From Bowmanella denitrificans (GTDB lineage Bacteria > Pseudomonadota > Gammaproteobacteria > Enterobacterales > Alteromonadaceae): a stretch of DNA of 64,000 bases. This document shows positions 1-8,158 of this stretch, in pieces. The notes beneath the pieces are model-generated. The model did no database searches and was not told the origin of the DNA. It worked only from the letters and a program-made list of their open reading frames with translations. The position numbers and the translations under genes were made by a program. Position 1 is the first letter of the stretch, and each line of letters starts with the position of its first letter. The stretch lies in the NCBI RefSeq assembly GCF_002887595.1, contig NZ_PEBU01000001.1, forward strand, positions 620,001 to 684,000. The letters are read 5' to 3'.

Positions 1-116
1 ATGACAGTAAGCAAGCTTGTGAGCAAGAGCAGAAAGCCAGACAGGCTCGTTTGTGGCGCTGGCTGGGACAAATGGCAAAAACCATGAGCTATGCGCAGAT
101 GGTTAACTTCAAGTAA
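1..116 (+). CDS. 3' end of an unidentified protein (partial)
   Basis: An open frame entering from the left edge (third forward frame) runs to a TAA at 114-116 and gives a charged C-terminal tail ending in SYAQMVNFK. It has no stop over 37 codons and is followed 29 bases later by a rho-independent terminator, which is what supports it as a real gene end. No domain can be recognised from so short a tail. The other forward frame, which begins with an ATG at base 1, closes at a TGA near 88 and is less likely. Confidence 0.4.
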   Translation, partial: DSKQACEQEQKARQARLWRWLGQMAKTMSYAQMVNFK

Positions 117-144
117 TGATTTAGTTAAGCTGTACTTATCATTT

Positions 145-182
145 AAACGCCCATCAATTGAGATTGCCGGGCGTTTTTTTTA
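145..182 (+). terminator. Rho-independent terminator
   Basis: AAACGCCC at 145-152 pairs with GGGCGTTT at 169-176 and the stem runs straight into a T tract. It ends the partial gene at the left edge. The A tract on the other side could also let it serve the minus-strand direction, but the minus gene that follows ends at 235 and would have to read 50 bases into it. Confidence 0.8.
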
Positions 183-234
183 AGCCTTAACCACCCACTT
201 GCGGCGCCAGGCTAGTGTAACAAGATGAACTGCG

Positions 235-1458
235 TTACTCATCCGGCCGCCAGGCCAGCAATCTGCCGTTTGCCAACCCCAGATAAAGTATGCCATTCGC
301 CGCACTCAGGCTGACAATGCTATCCATGTCCTCAAGCATATCTGTGACTTGTTTTACGCTGGCCTGGTGTGGGGTCAGTTGTGGATCCAGAGGTTGATAG
401 AGAGGTCCGCCACCTTGCCGCACATACGTCTGATAATGAGCCCGGCTGCTTTGAGTTTGAAACTGCCGCTTCATTTCCTTACTTACTGGATGATAGCTAA
501 ACAGCTCACCGGACAAAGTAGCAAAGTACAATTGTTCACCCACAGCAACAGGCGCTGCAAAGATAAGATGTGGTGAAAGCACCAAGTGTTCGATATTTCC
601 CGAGTCAGTTTGCTGACCGACCAAGGCCTGGCCGTCTGACAATCCATAGTAGACAATTTCATGATGTACCAGGGCCTTCGAGCCAATCCAACTGCTGGCA
701 TGTTTAGTACTCCAGACTTCATGGCCGTCCTTCAGGCTCAATTTAAAAAACCAGGTACTGCGGCTACCCACATAAAGATGCTCTCCATCGATCAATGGTG
801 CCAGATTAAACCCCAGCCAGCCGTCCCATCCGCCAAGTTCACCTTCAGGTACAGGACTTTCAAACTGCCATAGAATATGGCCATGTTGTGCACTAAGGCC
901 GTACAAGCGGTTGTTCCAACTACCAACCACTACCACGCCCTGCGCCACAGCAGGTTGAGTGTGGGTGGTGCCGGTATTCTGATGCCAAAGTTGCTGTCCG
1001 TCTGATACGCGTACAGCATAAGTACCGGCTCGACTGCCATAATATGCTGCGCCATCGGCAACACTGACCGACGAGCGATACCAGTTCCAGGGGTCGGCAT
1101 AATTACCTTGACCCCAGCCCCAATTGACCAGATGTGGGCCGTCATCACTGTGGTGCTGCCAGATTAACCGGCCTGTCAGATCAAATGCCTGCAAACCCTG
1201 CTCGGTTTGCAATAACAGTAATCCGCCGGCAATGGTCGGCGTGCTCCTGGTCTGCGAGGATAGCTGGTGCTGCCAAAGGCTTTCTCCCTGCAGACTCAGG
1301 GCTCGCAAAGTGTTGCCATTTGCCAGATACAGTACATTATTGTGGAGCAGAGGAGGTGCGAACACCCCATGGCTTGTTTGTAGCTGCCAAAGCACCCCTG
1401 CATGGACAGGAAAAACGATTAGCCAGATCAACACTAAAACGGAGTTAACGAGTTTCAT
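235..1458 (-). CDS. Exported PQQ-like beta-propeller repeat protein
   Basis: The 407-residue product starts with a typical signal peptide (KLVNSVLVLIWLIVFPVHAG) and then shows repeated blades of the PQQ/quinoprotein type: short strands with motifs such as GxxLWQ, GQQLWH, GHILWQFE and GHEVWS spaced about 40-60 residues apart. Such proteins are periplasmic propellers, either BamB-like scaffolds or quinoprotein-type domains. No cytochrome c motif or dehydrogenase active-site block is seen, so an enzymatic role cannot be claimed. It is not BamB itself: there is no lipobox and the context differs. It lies downstream of, and in the same direction as, the CadC-like regulator with a 98-base gap. Function otherwise unknown. 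Confidence 0.75.
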   Translation of the reverse strand: MKLVNSVLVLIWLIVFPVHAGVLWQLQTSHGVFAPPLLHNNVLYLANGNTLRALSLQGESLWQHQLSSQTRSTPTIAGGLLLLQTEQGLQAFDLTGRLIWQHHSDDGPHLVNWGWGQGNYADPWNWYRSSVSVADGAAYYGSRAGTYAVRVSDGQQLWHQNTGTTHTQPAVAQGVVVVGSWNNRLYGLSAQHGHILWQFESPVPEGELGGWDGWLGFNLAPLIDGEHLYVGSRSTWFFKLSLKDGHEVWSTKHASSWIGSKALVHHEIVYYGLSDGQALVGQQTDSGNIEHLVLSPHLIFAAPVAVGEQLYFATLSGELFSYHPVSKEMKRQFQTQSSRAHYQTYVRQGGGPLYQPLDPQLTPHQASVKQVTDMLEDMDSIVSLSAANGILYLGLANGRLLAWRPDE

Positions 1459-1556
1459 CAGGTATTGTAGTTTTGGTTAAAACCGGCAAATTATCAGGGC
1501 GACTAACCTGGATCCTGAAGTTGACATAAATAAACCTTAAGAAAGGTTAGAGTGGG

Positions 1557-2984
1557 CTAATTTAGTTCAACATTCTTTTTTTGTCCGATGCCATCCAGTT
1601 TCAGTTGTTTAAGAATCTGATGAAACTCCGGCTCCAAGCGCAGTGGGTCATAGTAAGGGTCGACTGCCAGCCACAAAACTTCTACCTGCCGTTGTTGTAT
1701 AGCATCCTGTAGCCACTTGATCGCCTGGGCTGGTTGGTTAGCCTTGATGGCATAGCGGGCATAGGCTAATGGTGCTGCATAGTGCCCCAAATTGTCGCGA
1801 ATCTGGTTCTGAATCAGCCAGTTGTATACTTGTGCCAGACCACCAGTTGCAAACTGTTGCTTGGCGTCTGCTATTTGTCCGCTGGTAAATCCTTTGTAGT
1901 GCATACTTTGCAATAAGTGATTAAAAGCGCGTTGCTCCAAACCCAGGCTTTCCAGAGTTTTGATGGCTGAATAGTGGAAGCCAAGATCTGGTTCGGTCAG
2001 GGCCGCGATCTTCTCCAGTTCCAGCATGGCCTTTTGTGGCTGTCGTGCGGTGTTATAAAGCCAGGCGACAACAGGCACCGAGTAATACTGAGGTGCCAAG
2101 TCGATATAACGGCGGGTAGCAGCCAGCGCACTGTCATTTTGCCCCATGGCCATCAGATACTGGGCATACAGAAAATGATTGGTGGCGTCCCGGTTATCCA
2201 GCTCAATTGCCCGTTCTAACTTTTGCCCGGCAAGCTTAAAGTTCCATTCATGGGTAAAATACAACCAGCCCAGTTGCGCCTGGATGGCAGCGTTGTCAGC
2301 AGACATAAGTTCGGCTTGCTCAAGCAGTTGGATGGCCTCGGAGCGCAAAGAAGCGGCCCGTTCCCCTGAGAGATCGTCAGCCTGGATAATTAACACCATG
2401 GCTTTACCCCATAATGCACTCCCCAGATCGGGATCTTTTTGCAGAGCCTGTTCAAACAGATTATCAGCGCGTTCTAAATGTTGCTCTTCCTGTGAAAAAA
2501 GCAAAAAGCGCCCCTGATTGTAAAGATCCTGGCCAGCCGAATGGTGCTCGGTTTCAGGCATAGTGACGGACACCAAGGGGGACCAAAACCACCATAGTAA
2601 GGGAATGACCAGCAATAATGGCAACTTGTACCACCAGGATATTTTCTTCGACTCTGGGCGATGGTGGGGCGAGAGCGCGGAGGGTGCACAGATAAGACAA
2701 TAACCTTTGCCCGGTACGGTTTTGATATAGCTGGGGGCTCGGGCGTTATCCCCTAAAGCCTTGCGGATATGACTGACGGCTACCGTCAGGACTTCTTCTG
2801 TTACCACTTTTTGGGCCCAGATGTGCTGCAACAGCGCATCTTTATACAGTATCTGGCCTGGGTTTTGGGTGAAGTGCAGCAACAGTTGCATAGGTGTATG
2901 CTCGAGCTGCCTGGTTTCCTTTCCCCGGGTGAGGCTGTTTTGCGTGGGGCTTACCTGCCATTCACCCAGTCTGAAGTCCTGCAT
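1557..2984 (-). CDS. CadC/ToxR-type transmembrane winged-helix regulator with TPR domain
   Basis: The 475-residue protein has three parts. Residues about 5-95 form an OmpR/PhoB-type winged helix, with the typical ending SYIKTVPGKGYCLI. A single hydrophobic segment follows at about 115-135 (YKLPLLLVIPLLWWFWSPLV). The C-terminal part is a helical TPR-like region of some 330 residues. In the family the helix binds DNA from the membrane while the periplasmic part senses a signal. Sel1/TPR-tailed versions are frequent in Alteromonadales and often lie next to the gene they control. The neighbouring propeller gene is therefore a candidate target, but this is inference. The ligand is unknown. Confidence 0.8.
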   Translation of the reverse strand: MQDFRLGEWQVSPTQNSLTRGKETRQLEHTPMQLLLHFTQNPGQILYKDALLQHIWAQKVVTEEVLTVAVSHIRKALGDNARAPSYIKTVPGKGYCLICAPSALSPHHRPESKKISWWYKLPLLLVIPLLWWFWSPLVSVTMPETEHHSAGQDLYNQGRFLLFSQEEQHLERADNLFEQALQKDPDLGSALWGKAMVLIIQADDLSGERAASLRSEAIQLLEQAELMSADNAAIQAQLGWLYFTHEWNFKLAGQKLERAIELDNRDATNHFLYAQYLMAMGQNDSALAATRRYIDLAPQYYSVPVVAWLYNTARQPQKAMLELEKIAALTEPDLGFHYSAIKTLESLGLEQRAFNHLLQSMHYKGFTSGQIADAKQQFATGGLAQVYNWLIQNQIRDNLGHYAAPLAYARYAIKANQPAQAIKWLQDAIQQRQVEVLWLAVDPYYDPLRLEPEFHQILKQLKLDGIGQKKNVELN

Positions 2985-3078
2985 AACATTTATTTGGAAG
3001 TCATTTATCTGCCATTAGATAAATAAAGCGGCACGGGGTAAAGCCCCGGCCGCAGAAATCAGAAAAAATATAGAAAAC

Positions 3079-4113
3079 TTAAGGTCTGCTCAGCTTTCCT
3101 TGGTTGGCCATATCCAGCGCCAGGTCTTCGATCATATCTTCCTGGCCACCGACGGTACCGCGTTTGCCCAGCTCCACCAGAATATCTCTGGCACTGACGC
3201 CATGACGGGCTTCGGCCCGCTTAGCGAACAACAAAAAGGATGAATAAACACCGGCATAACCCAAAGTCAGGGCGTCACGATCTACGCGGATGGGCTGGTC
3301 CATCATCGGCACCACCAGATCTTCGGCAACATCCATGATTTTGTACAAATCGATACCATGCCTGGCGCCCATACGCTCCAGCACCGCCACCAGCACTTCC
3401 AGGGGTGTGTTGCCGGCTCCGGCGCCTAACCCTGCCACCGAACCATCGATGCGTTTGGCCCCGGCTTCAATGGCGGCCAGTGAATTGGCGACCCCCATAG
3501 CAAGGTTGTGGTGGCCATGAAATCCGATTTCGGTTTGGCTGCCAAGTTCTGAGCGCAGTAACCCAATTTTGTGGCTGACTTCATCCGGCAACATATAGCC
3601 GGCCGAATCGGTGCAGTAAATGCAGTTGGCGCCGTAGGCTTCCATCAGTTTGGCTTGTTCCAGCAGTTTTTCGGCGCTAACCATATGCGCCATCATTAAA
3701 AAGCCAACAGTATCCAGCCCGAGCTTGGCCGACAGACCGATATGCTGCTCAGACACATCCGCCTCGGTGCAGTGGGTGGCGACACGAATGGTGGAGACCC
3801 CCAGGTCCTTAGCCATGCGCAGATGATCAACCGTACCAATACCAGGTAATAGCAATGCAGAAACTTTAGCCTGTTGCATCTTTGGGATCACCGCCGACAA
3901 GTATTCTTCATCGCCGTGCGCGGGAAAGCCGTAGTTAAGTGACGCACCGCCCAAACCATCGCCATGGGTCACTTCAATCAATGGCATTCCGGCGGCATCC
4001 AAACCAGTGGCAATATCCACCATTTGCGCAAGGGAGATTTGATGGCGCTTGGCATGCATACCATCACGCAGGCTCATATCGTGCAGGATCACGGATTTAT
4101 CTTTCAGGTTCAT
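3079..4113 (-). CDS. mhpE: 4-hydroxy-2-oxovalerate aldolase
   Basis: A 344-residue HMGL-type TIM-barrel aldolase. The N-terminal motif [15 protein letters not shown] supplies the metal-binding Asp and the catalytic Arg region, and [15 protein letters not shown] supplies the metal-binding His pair. This matches the MhpE/DmpG/BphI family, which splits 4-hydroxy-2-oxovalerate into pyruvate and acetaldehyde at the end of meta-cleavage pathways. It is the last gene of the four-gene minus-strand operon and starts 10 bases after the stop of the acetaldehyde dehydrogenase. The two enzymes are known to form a complex that channels acetaldehyde, which fits the tight coupling. A Shine-Dalgarno-like GAGGAG precedes the ATG. 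Confidence 0.92.
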   Translation of the reverse strand: MNLKDKSVILHDMSLRDGMHAKRHQISLAQMVDIATGLDAAGMPLIEVTHGDGLGGASLNYGFPAHGDEEYLSAVIPKMQQAKVSALLLPGIGTVDHLRMAKDLGVSTIRVATHCTEADVSEQHIGLSAKLGLDTVGFLMMAHMVSAEKLLEQAKLMEAYGANCIYCTDSAGYMLPDEVSHKIGLLRSELGSQTEIGFHGHHNLAMGVANSLAAIEAGAKRIDGSVAGLGAGAGNTPLEVLVAVLERMGARHGIDLYKIMDVAEDLVVPMMDQPIRVDRDALTLGYAGVYSSFLLFAKRAEARHGVSARDILVELGKRGTVGGQEDMIEDLALDMANQGKLSRP

Positions 4114-4123
4114 ATTGTTCTCC

Positions 4124-5008
4124 TCAGCCCTGCTTGTATTGAGCGATCAGTTCGGCGGTGTGCAGTCCCGCCGCCGTCATAATGTCGAGATTACCGGCAT
4201 AATGCGGCAGAAAATCACCACGCCCTTCCACTTCCAGATAAATAGACACCTTGTTGCCGTCAAACACCGGGCCGTTCTTCAGCCGGTAACCTGGCACATA
4301 GGCCTGTACTTTTTCCAGCATAGTCAGCACGGATTGGGTAATGGCTTGTTGGTCAGGGGTGTCGGCGCACAGGCAATGCACTGTGTCACGCATAATCAGC
4401 GGTGGCTCGGCCGGGTTGATGATAATAATGGCCTTGCCCTGATCTGCGCCGCCAACGGACTCCACGGCACTGGCGGTGGTGCGGGTGAATTCATCGATGT
4501 TTTGGCGGGTTCCTGGGCCTACCGAGCGGCTGGATACTGTGGCGATGATTTCACCGTAACTGACTTTCTGCACCTGGCTGACCGCCGCCACCATTGGAAT
4601 GGTGGCCTGGCCGCCACAAGTGACCATATTGACATTATCCAGTTCGGCTGGATTTAACCTATCCAGATTAACCGGCGGAATACAAAACGGGCCGATTGCC
4701 GCCGGAGTGAGGTCCACCATGGTCACACCCAAAGGGTTAAGCAGTTCACAATTCGCCTTGTGGGCGTAAGCCGAGGTCGCATCGAAGGCGATTTGAATGC
4801 CCAACTGCCTGACCTGCGCCAATGCCCCATTTACGCCCTCTGCACATACCTGCAAGCCCAGCGCGGCAGCGCGCTTTAGTCCCTCAGAGTCTGGATCCAC
4901 GCCAATCATTAAGACCGGCTCTATGTGTTCACTGCGTAATGCTTTATACAGCAGGTCAGTGCCTATATTGCCCGGCCCGATAATAGCGGCTTTAATTTTC
5001 TGACTCAT
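4124..5008 (-). CDS. mhpF: Acetaldehyde dehydrogenase (acylating)
   Basis: The 294-residue product begins with a Rossmann motif ([14 protein letters not shown]) and contains the catalytic cysteine block [13 protein letters not shown]. It corresponds to the MhpF/DmpF family, which oxidises acetaldehyde to acetyl-CoA with NAD and CoA. The length is close to the family norm of about 300-315 residues. It sits between the NSS transporter (13-base gap) and the aldolase (10-base gap), so the operon ends in pyruvate plus acetyl-CoA production. Confidence 0.92.
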   Translation of the reverse strand: MSQKIKAAIIGPGNIGTDLLYKALRSEHIEPVLMIGVDPDSEGLKRAAALGLQVCAEGVNGALAQVRQLGIQIAFDATSAYAHKANCELLNPLGVTMVDLTPAAIGPFCIPPVNLDRLNPAELDNVNMVTCGGQATIPMVAAVSQVQKVSYGEIIATVSSRSVGPGTRQNIDEFTRTTASAVESVGGADQGKAIIIINPAEPPLIMRDTVHCLCADTPDQQAITQSVLTMLEKVQAYVPGYRLKNGPVFDGNKVSIYLEVEGRGDFLPHYAGNLDIMTAAGLHTAELIAQYKQG

Positions 5009-5021
5009 AATGGCCTCTTGG

Positions 5022-6407
5022 TTATAGATGGAAAGTAGGGCTGAGCTTGCTGATAAACACCAGCAGTAAGGCGCCTGGAGCGATCAACCTGGATGTCCAG
5101 AGCCATAAACGAAACCACAGACTGTGCTGGGTAAAGCCAAGCTCTTCCGCAGTAAAGCGGGATTTCAGCGCCCAGCTGACAAACAGCACCACAAAAATGC
5201 CGCCCAGGGGCATGGCAATATTGGACGTGAAGTAGTCAAACAAGCTGAAGAAGGTTTTATCTGCAAACAGAGGAATAAAGCCCAGCGGATGCACATCGCC
5301 CAACAAGTTAAACGAAAGCGCCGACAATACGCCCAGTCCCCAGGCGACACCGCCTGCCACCAGACAGGCTTTGCGTCTGGACCATTTTGTCTTTTGCATC
5401 AGCCAGGAGGTCGGCACCTCCAGCATACAGATGGCAGATGTCAGGGCGGCAAAAAACAGCAACACAAAGAACAAACTGCCCAACAACGCGCCAGCAGGCA
5501 TTTGTGCAAAGGCGACCGGCAAGGAAACAAACACCAGTCCCGGTCCTTCACTGGGATTTAAACCAAAGGCGAAAATAATCGGGAAGATCGCCAGACCGGC
5601 CAGTAACGCCACCAGTGTGTCTGCGCCCACTATCACCACAGAAGAGCGAGGAATGGATGTTTGACGCTGCATATAGGCACCGTACACCATCAGGTTGGTC
5701 AGGCCGACACTGATGGAGAAAAACGCCTGCCCGACAGCCTCCAGCACCATATTAGTAGTGACCTTGGAGAAATCCGGGGTAAATAAGAAGCGCACAGCCT
5801 GAGCAAAGTCACCAATCCAGGCGGCGTAGCCCACCAGTAGCAGCAGCATAATAAACAGCAAGGGCATTACCAGCTTAACCACCCGCTCCACGCCACCTGC
5901 CAGGCCCAACGAAGAAATGCCGATCACCACCAGCAAAAACAACAGGTGCCAGAACAACATTAGGCCGGGCGCGGACTGCAGTTGGTCAAACACCATAGAT
6001 ATGGCACCCGGATCCATGCCCTGCATACTGCCACTGGCCAGCTTCAGTACATAAGCCAGGGTCCAGCCACCAACTATGGCATAGAAGGACAACACCAGAA
6101 TGGCCCCCAGGACCCCCAGATTTCCCATATGTCGCCACCAGAGGCTGGCACCGGACTCTTTGGCCACTGTGGCAATGGCTTCGGGTGGGCTGTTTCTCCC
6201 CCGACGCCCCACCATCAGTTCAGCCATTAACACCGGCATGGCAATCACCAGGGCCGCCAGAATATAAATCAAAACGAAGGCGCCACCGCCGTTAGTGCCT
6301 GTGGTATAGGGAAAGCGCCAGATATTGGCCAGACCCACCGCCGTACCGATAGAGGCCATCAAAAAAGCAAAATGGGAAGACCACATGGGGCCCTGGCGCT
6401 GACTCAT
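5022..6407 (-). CDS. Sodium-dependent symporter of the NSS (neurotransmitter symporter) family
   Basis: The 461-residue integral membrane protein carries the family signature near the N-terminus ([24 protein letters not shown]), which forms the sodium and substrate site in LeuT-fold carriers, and about eleven hydrophobic segments. Bacterial members import amino acids such as leucine, tyrosine or tryptophan (TnaT). Its place directly downstream of kynureninase suggests tryptophan, kynurenine or a related aromatic amino acid as substrate; that is inference from context. It is part of the minus-strand operon, 64 bases after kynU. Confidence 0.88.
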   Translation of the reverse strand: MSQRQGPMWSSHFAFLMASIGTAVGLANIWRFPYTTGTNGGGAFVLIYILAALVIAMPVLMAELMVGRRGRNSPPEAIATVAKESGASLWWRHMGNLGVLGAILVLSFYAIVGGWTLAYVLKLASGSMQGMDPGAISMVFDQLQSAPGLMLFWHLLFLLVVIGISSLGLAGGVERVVKLVMPLLFIMLLLLVGYAAWIGDFAQAVRFLFTPDFSKVTTNMVLEAVGQAFFSISVGLTNLMVYGAYMQRQTSIPRSSVVIVGADTLVALLAGLAIFPIIFAFGLNPSEGPGLVFVSLPVAFAQMPAGALLGSLFFVLLFFAALTSAICMLEVPTSWLMQKTKWSRRKACLVAGGVAWGLGVLSALSFNLLGDVHPLGFIPLFADKTFFSLFDYFTSNIAMPLGGIFVVLFVSWALKSRFTAEELGFTQHSLWFRLWLWTSRLIAPGALLLVFISKLSPTFHL

Positions 6408-6471
6408 AGCAACTCCTGAAACTAACGATGAGGTGGATTGGCCCGCGGTCGGCGAGCCCGGCTAATGCCGA

Positions 6472-7710
6472 TCAGGTTACGGCATGGCGCTGATTAAACT
6501 GTGCATCGCGCCAGCGTTCTTCATCCATAATGACTTTAAATCGTTGTACTGCCTGCCAGATATCCACATAGCTGTTGTACAACGGGGCAAAACCGAAGCG
6601 CAGAATATCCGGCGCACGGAAGTCGCCAATCACACCGGCATCGATCAGCGCCTGCATTATGGGGTAACCCTGCGCATGGCTCAGTGCCACCTGGCTGCCG
6701 CGCTTTTCATCTTCCCGAGGGCTGACGAGTTCAAAACCATGCTCACCACATTCCTGATCCAGCAGCTCAATAAAATAACGGGTCAGGGCCTGGGATTTTT
6801 TACGTAGCTGCTGCATATCCGCAGCGCACATCAGATCGATTCCTACTTCCGCCACCGCCAGGCTCAGAATCGCCTGAGTGCCGGATAGCATCTGACTAAT
6901 GCCCTGACCGGGTTGGTAATCCCGTTTGAAATCAAAAGGGGCACTGTGTCCCCACCAACCACTTAACGGCTGCTGTGCCAGGTTGTGATGGCGTTTGGCG
7001 ACAAAGATAAAGGCCGGACTGCCTGGGCCACCATTCAGATACTTATAGGTGCAACCTACCGCCAGATCGGCATTGGCCCCGTTCAGATCTACCGGTAACG
7101 CGCCGGCGCTGTGACACAGATCCCAGACCACCAAACAGCCCTTTTGCTGGGCATAGGCAGTGATTGCCTGCATATCCAGCACCCGACCGGTTTTGTAATG
7201 CACCTGAGTCAGACACACCACCGCCACTTGCTCGTCGATTTGCTCGAGCAGTTGCGCCTCTTCCACAAAGCGGACCTGGTAGTCGTCGCCCAACTGACTG
7301 AGCAGCCCTTGCACCATATAGTTGTTGGTGGGGAAATTGCTGCCTTCCATCAATACCACTTTGCGAGACGGGTTTAACTGCAGGGCAGTGGATACAGCCT
7401 TATATAGGTTAAGTCCGGTAGCGTCTGTGCAGACCACTTCGCCGTCCTCGGCACCGATCAAACTGGCGATTTTATTACCGATACGATAGGGTAATTCAAA
7501 CCATTGATGTTTGTTCCAACTGCGGATTAAATCCTGTCCCCACTCCTGTTCCACCACCTGCTGAGCACGGGCTAATGCGGCCTTAGGACGAGCGCCAAGG
7601 GAGTTTCCATCCAGGTAAATCTCTCCTTCGTTCAAGGCAAACTGCGCTCTAAACGATGCCAGTGGATCCTGGTTATCTAACTGTTCAAAAAATGCTTTTG
7701 TATAGGTCAT
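6472..7710 (-). CDS. kynU: Kynureninase
   Basis: The product (412 residues from the preferred start) is a fold-type I PLP enzyme with kynureninase hallmarks: YLDGNSLGARPK near the N-terminus, WDLCHSAGALPVDLN with the PLP-contacting Asp, and the PLP lysine in CTYKYLNGGPGSPAF. It hydrolyses L-kynurenine (or 3-hydroxykynurenine) to anthranilate (or 3-hydroxyanthranilate) plus alanine. The frame is open for 20 codons further upstream, but the ATG at 7710 has an AGGTAA ribosome site seven bases before it and starts the conserved sequence MTYTKAFFEQLDNQ. It is the first gene of the kynU-NSS-mhpF-mhpE operon. No tryptophan dioxygenase or kynurenine formamidase gene is visible nearby, so kynurenine may be imported or made elsewhere. 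Confidence 0.93.
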   Translation of the reverse strand: MTYTKAFFEQLDNQDPLASFRAQFALNEGEIYLDGNSLGARPKAALARAQQVVEQEWGQDLIRSWNKHQWFELPYRIGNKIASLIGAEDGEVVCTDATGLNLYKAVSTALQLNPSRKVVLMEGSNFPTNNYMVQGLLSQLGDDYQVRFVEEAQLLEQIDEQVAVVCLTQVHYKTGRVLDMQAITAYAQQKGCLVVWDLCHSAGALPVDLNGANADLAVGCTYKYLNGGPGSPAFIFVAKRHHNLAQQPLSGWWGHSAPFDFKRDYQPGQGISQMLSGTQAILSLAVAEVGIDLMCAADMQQLRKKSQALTRYFIELLDQECGEHGFELVSPREDEKRGSQVALSHAQGYPIMQALIDAGVIGDFRAPDILRFGFAPLYNSYVDIWQAVQRFKVIMDEERWRDAQFNQRHAVT

Positions 7711-8158
7711 TGAATTACCTGCTTGTTCTGCGAGACAGCCAGCAGTGCTGCCTTCAATGTATAGGGCCATGTTAGGCAGATGTATGTTTTGTTAAAAATA
7801 ATAATAATTTGATTGGGTATAATGTAATTGTTATACCTAATCAGGCTTTGACTGGGAAGATCGGTATATCAATGTTGACTTGGGAGTCGCGCCGCAGCCG
7901 ATACCAAAGTGGATCTTGCCATTTTCTTTGATTACCCGGTATTTTTGCCAGGGGCAGCAAACATAGAGGGCAGGAAAAGTAACAGGTGTAGTCAGGTAAA
8001 AGCACATGAGGTTGTTGCGGATATGTTAAATATGTTATAGCGGCGTCAAAACAAACTATTTCTATTATAGCTGGCCCTCACTTAGGGTGAATTCAAGTGC
8101 TCAGGGGAATTGTCCCCGAAGAATAATCACATCCTTGATTGGGAAGGAGCTAGCAACG
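7711..8158. promoter_or_regulatory. Divergent intergenic region between kynU and the TonB receptor gene
   Basis: About 450 bases without a convincing gene. It must hold the promoters for the minus-strand kynU operon and the plus-strand receptor. The only marked structure is the long inverted repeat at 7811-7842 (listed separately). AT-rich stretches near 7797-7810 and 8028-8076 could contain -10 elements, but I cannot name a -35/-10 pair with confidence. Codons before 8159 are open in the receptor frame but lack a better start. Confidence 0.5.
7811..7842. promoter_or_regulatory. Near-perfect 12-bp inverted repeat, candidate operator
   Basis: GATTGGGTATAA at 7811-7822 and TTATACCTAATC at 7831-7842 are inverted copies with a single mismatch and an 8-base spacer. 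It lies about 100 bases upstream of the kynU start in the divergent region. Two-fold symmetry and position suggest a dimeric repressor or activator site; no regulator gene lies within the island, so the binding protein is unknown. Kynurenine-pathway genes in other bacteria are often under Lrp-type control (KynR), which is one candidate. Confidence 0.5.

Noticed and set aside
5124-5561. A 145-codon plus-strand frame opposite the NSS symporter
   Set aside because: Low-complexity shadow of the symporter coding strand; no ribosome site or conservation signal.
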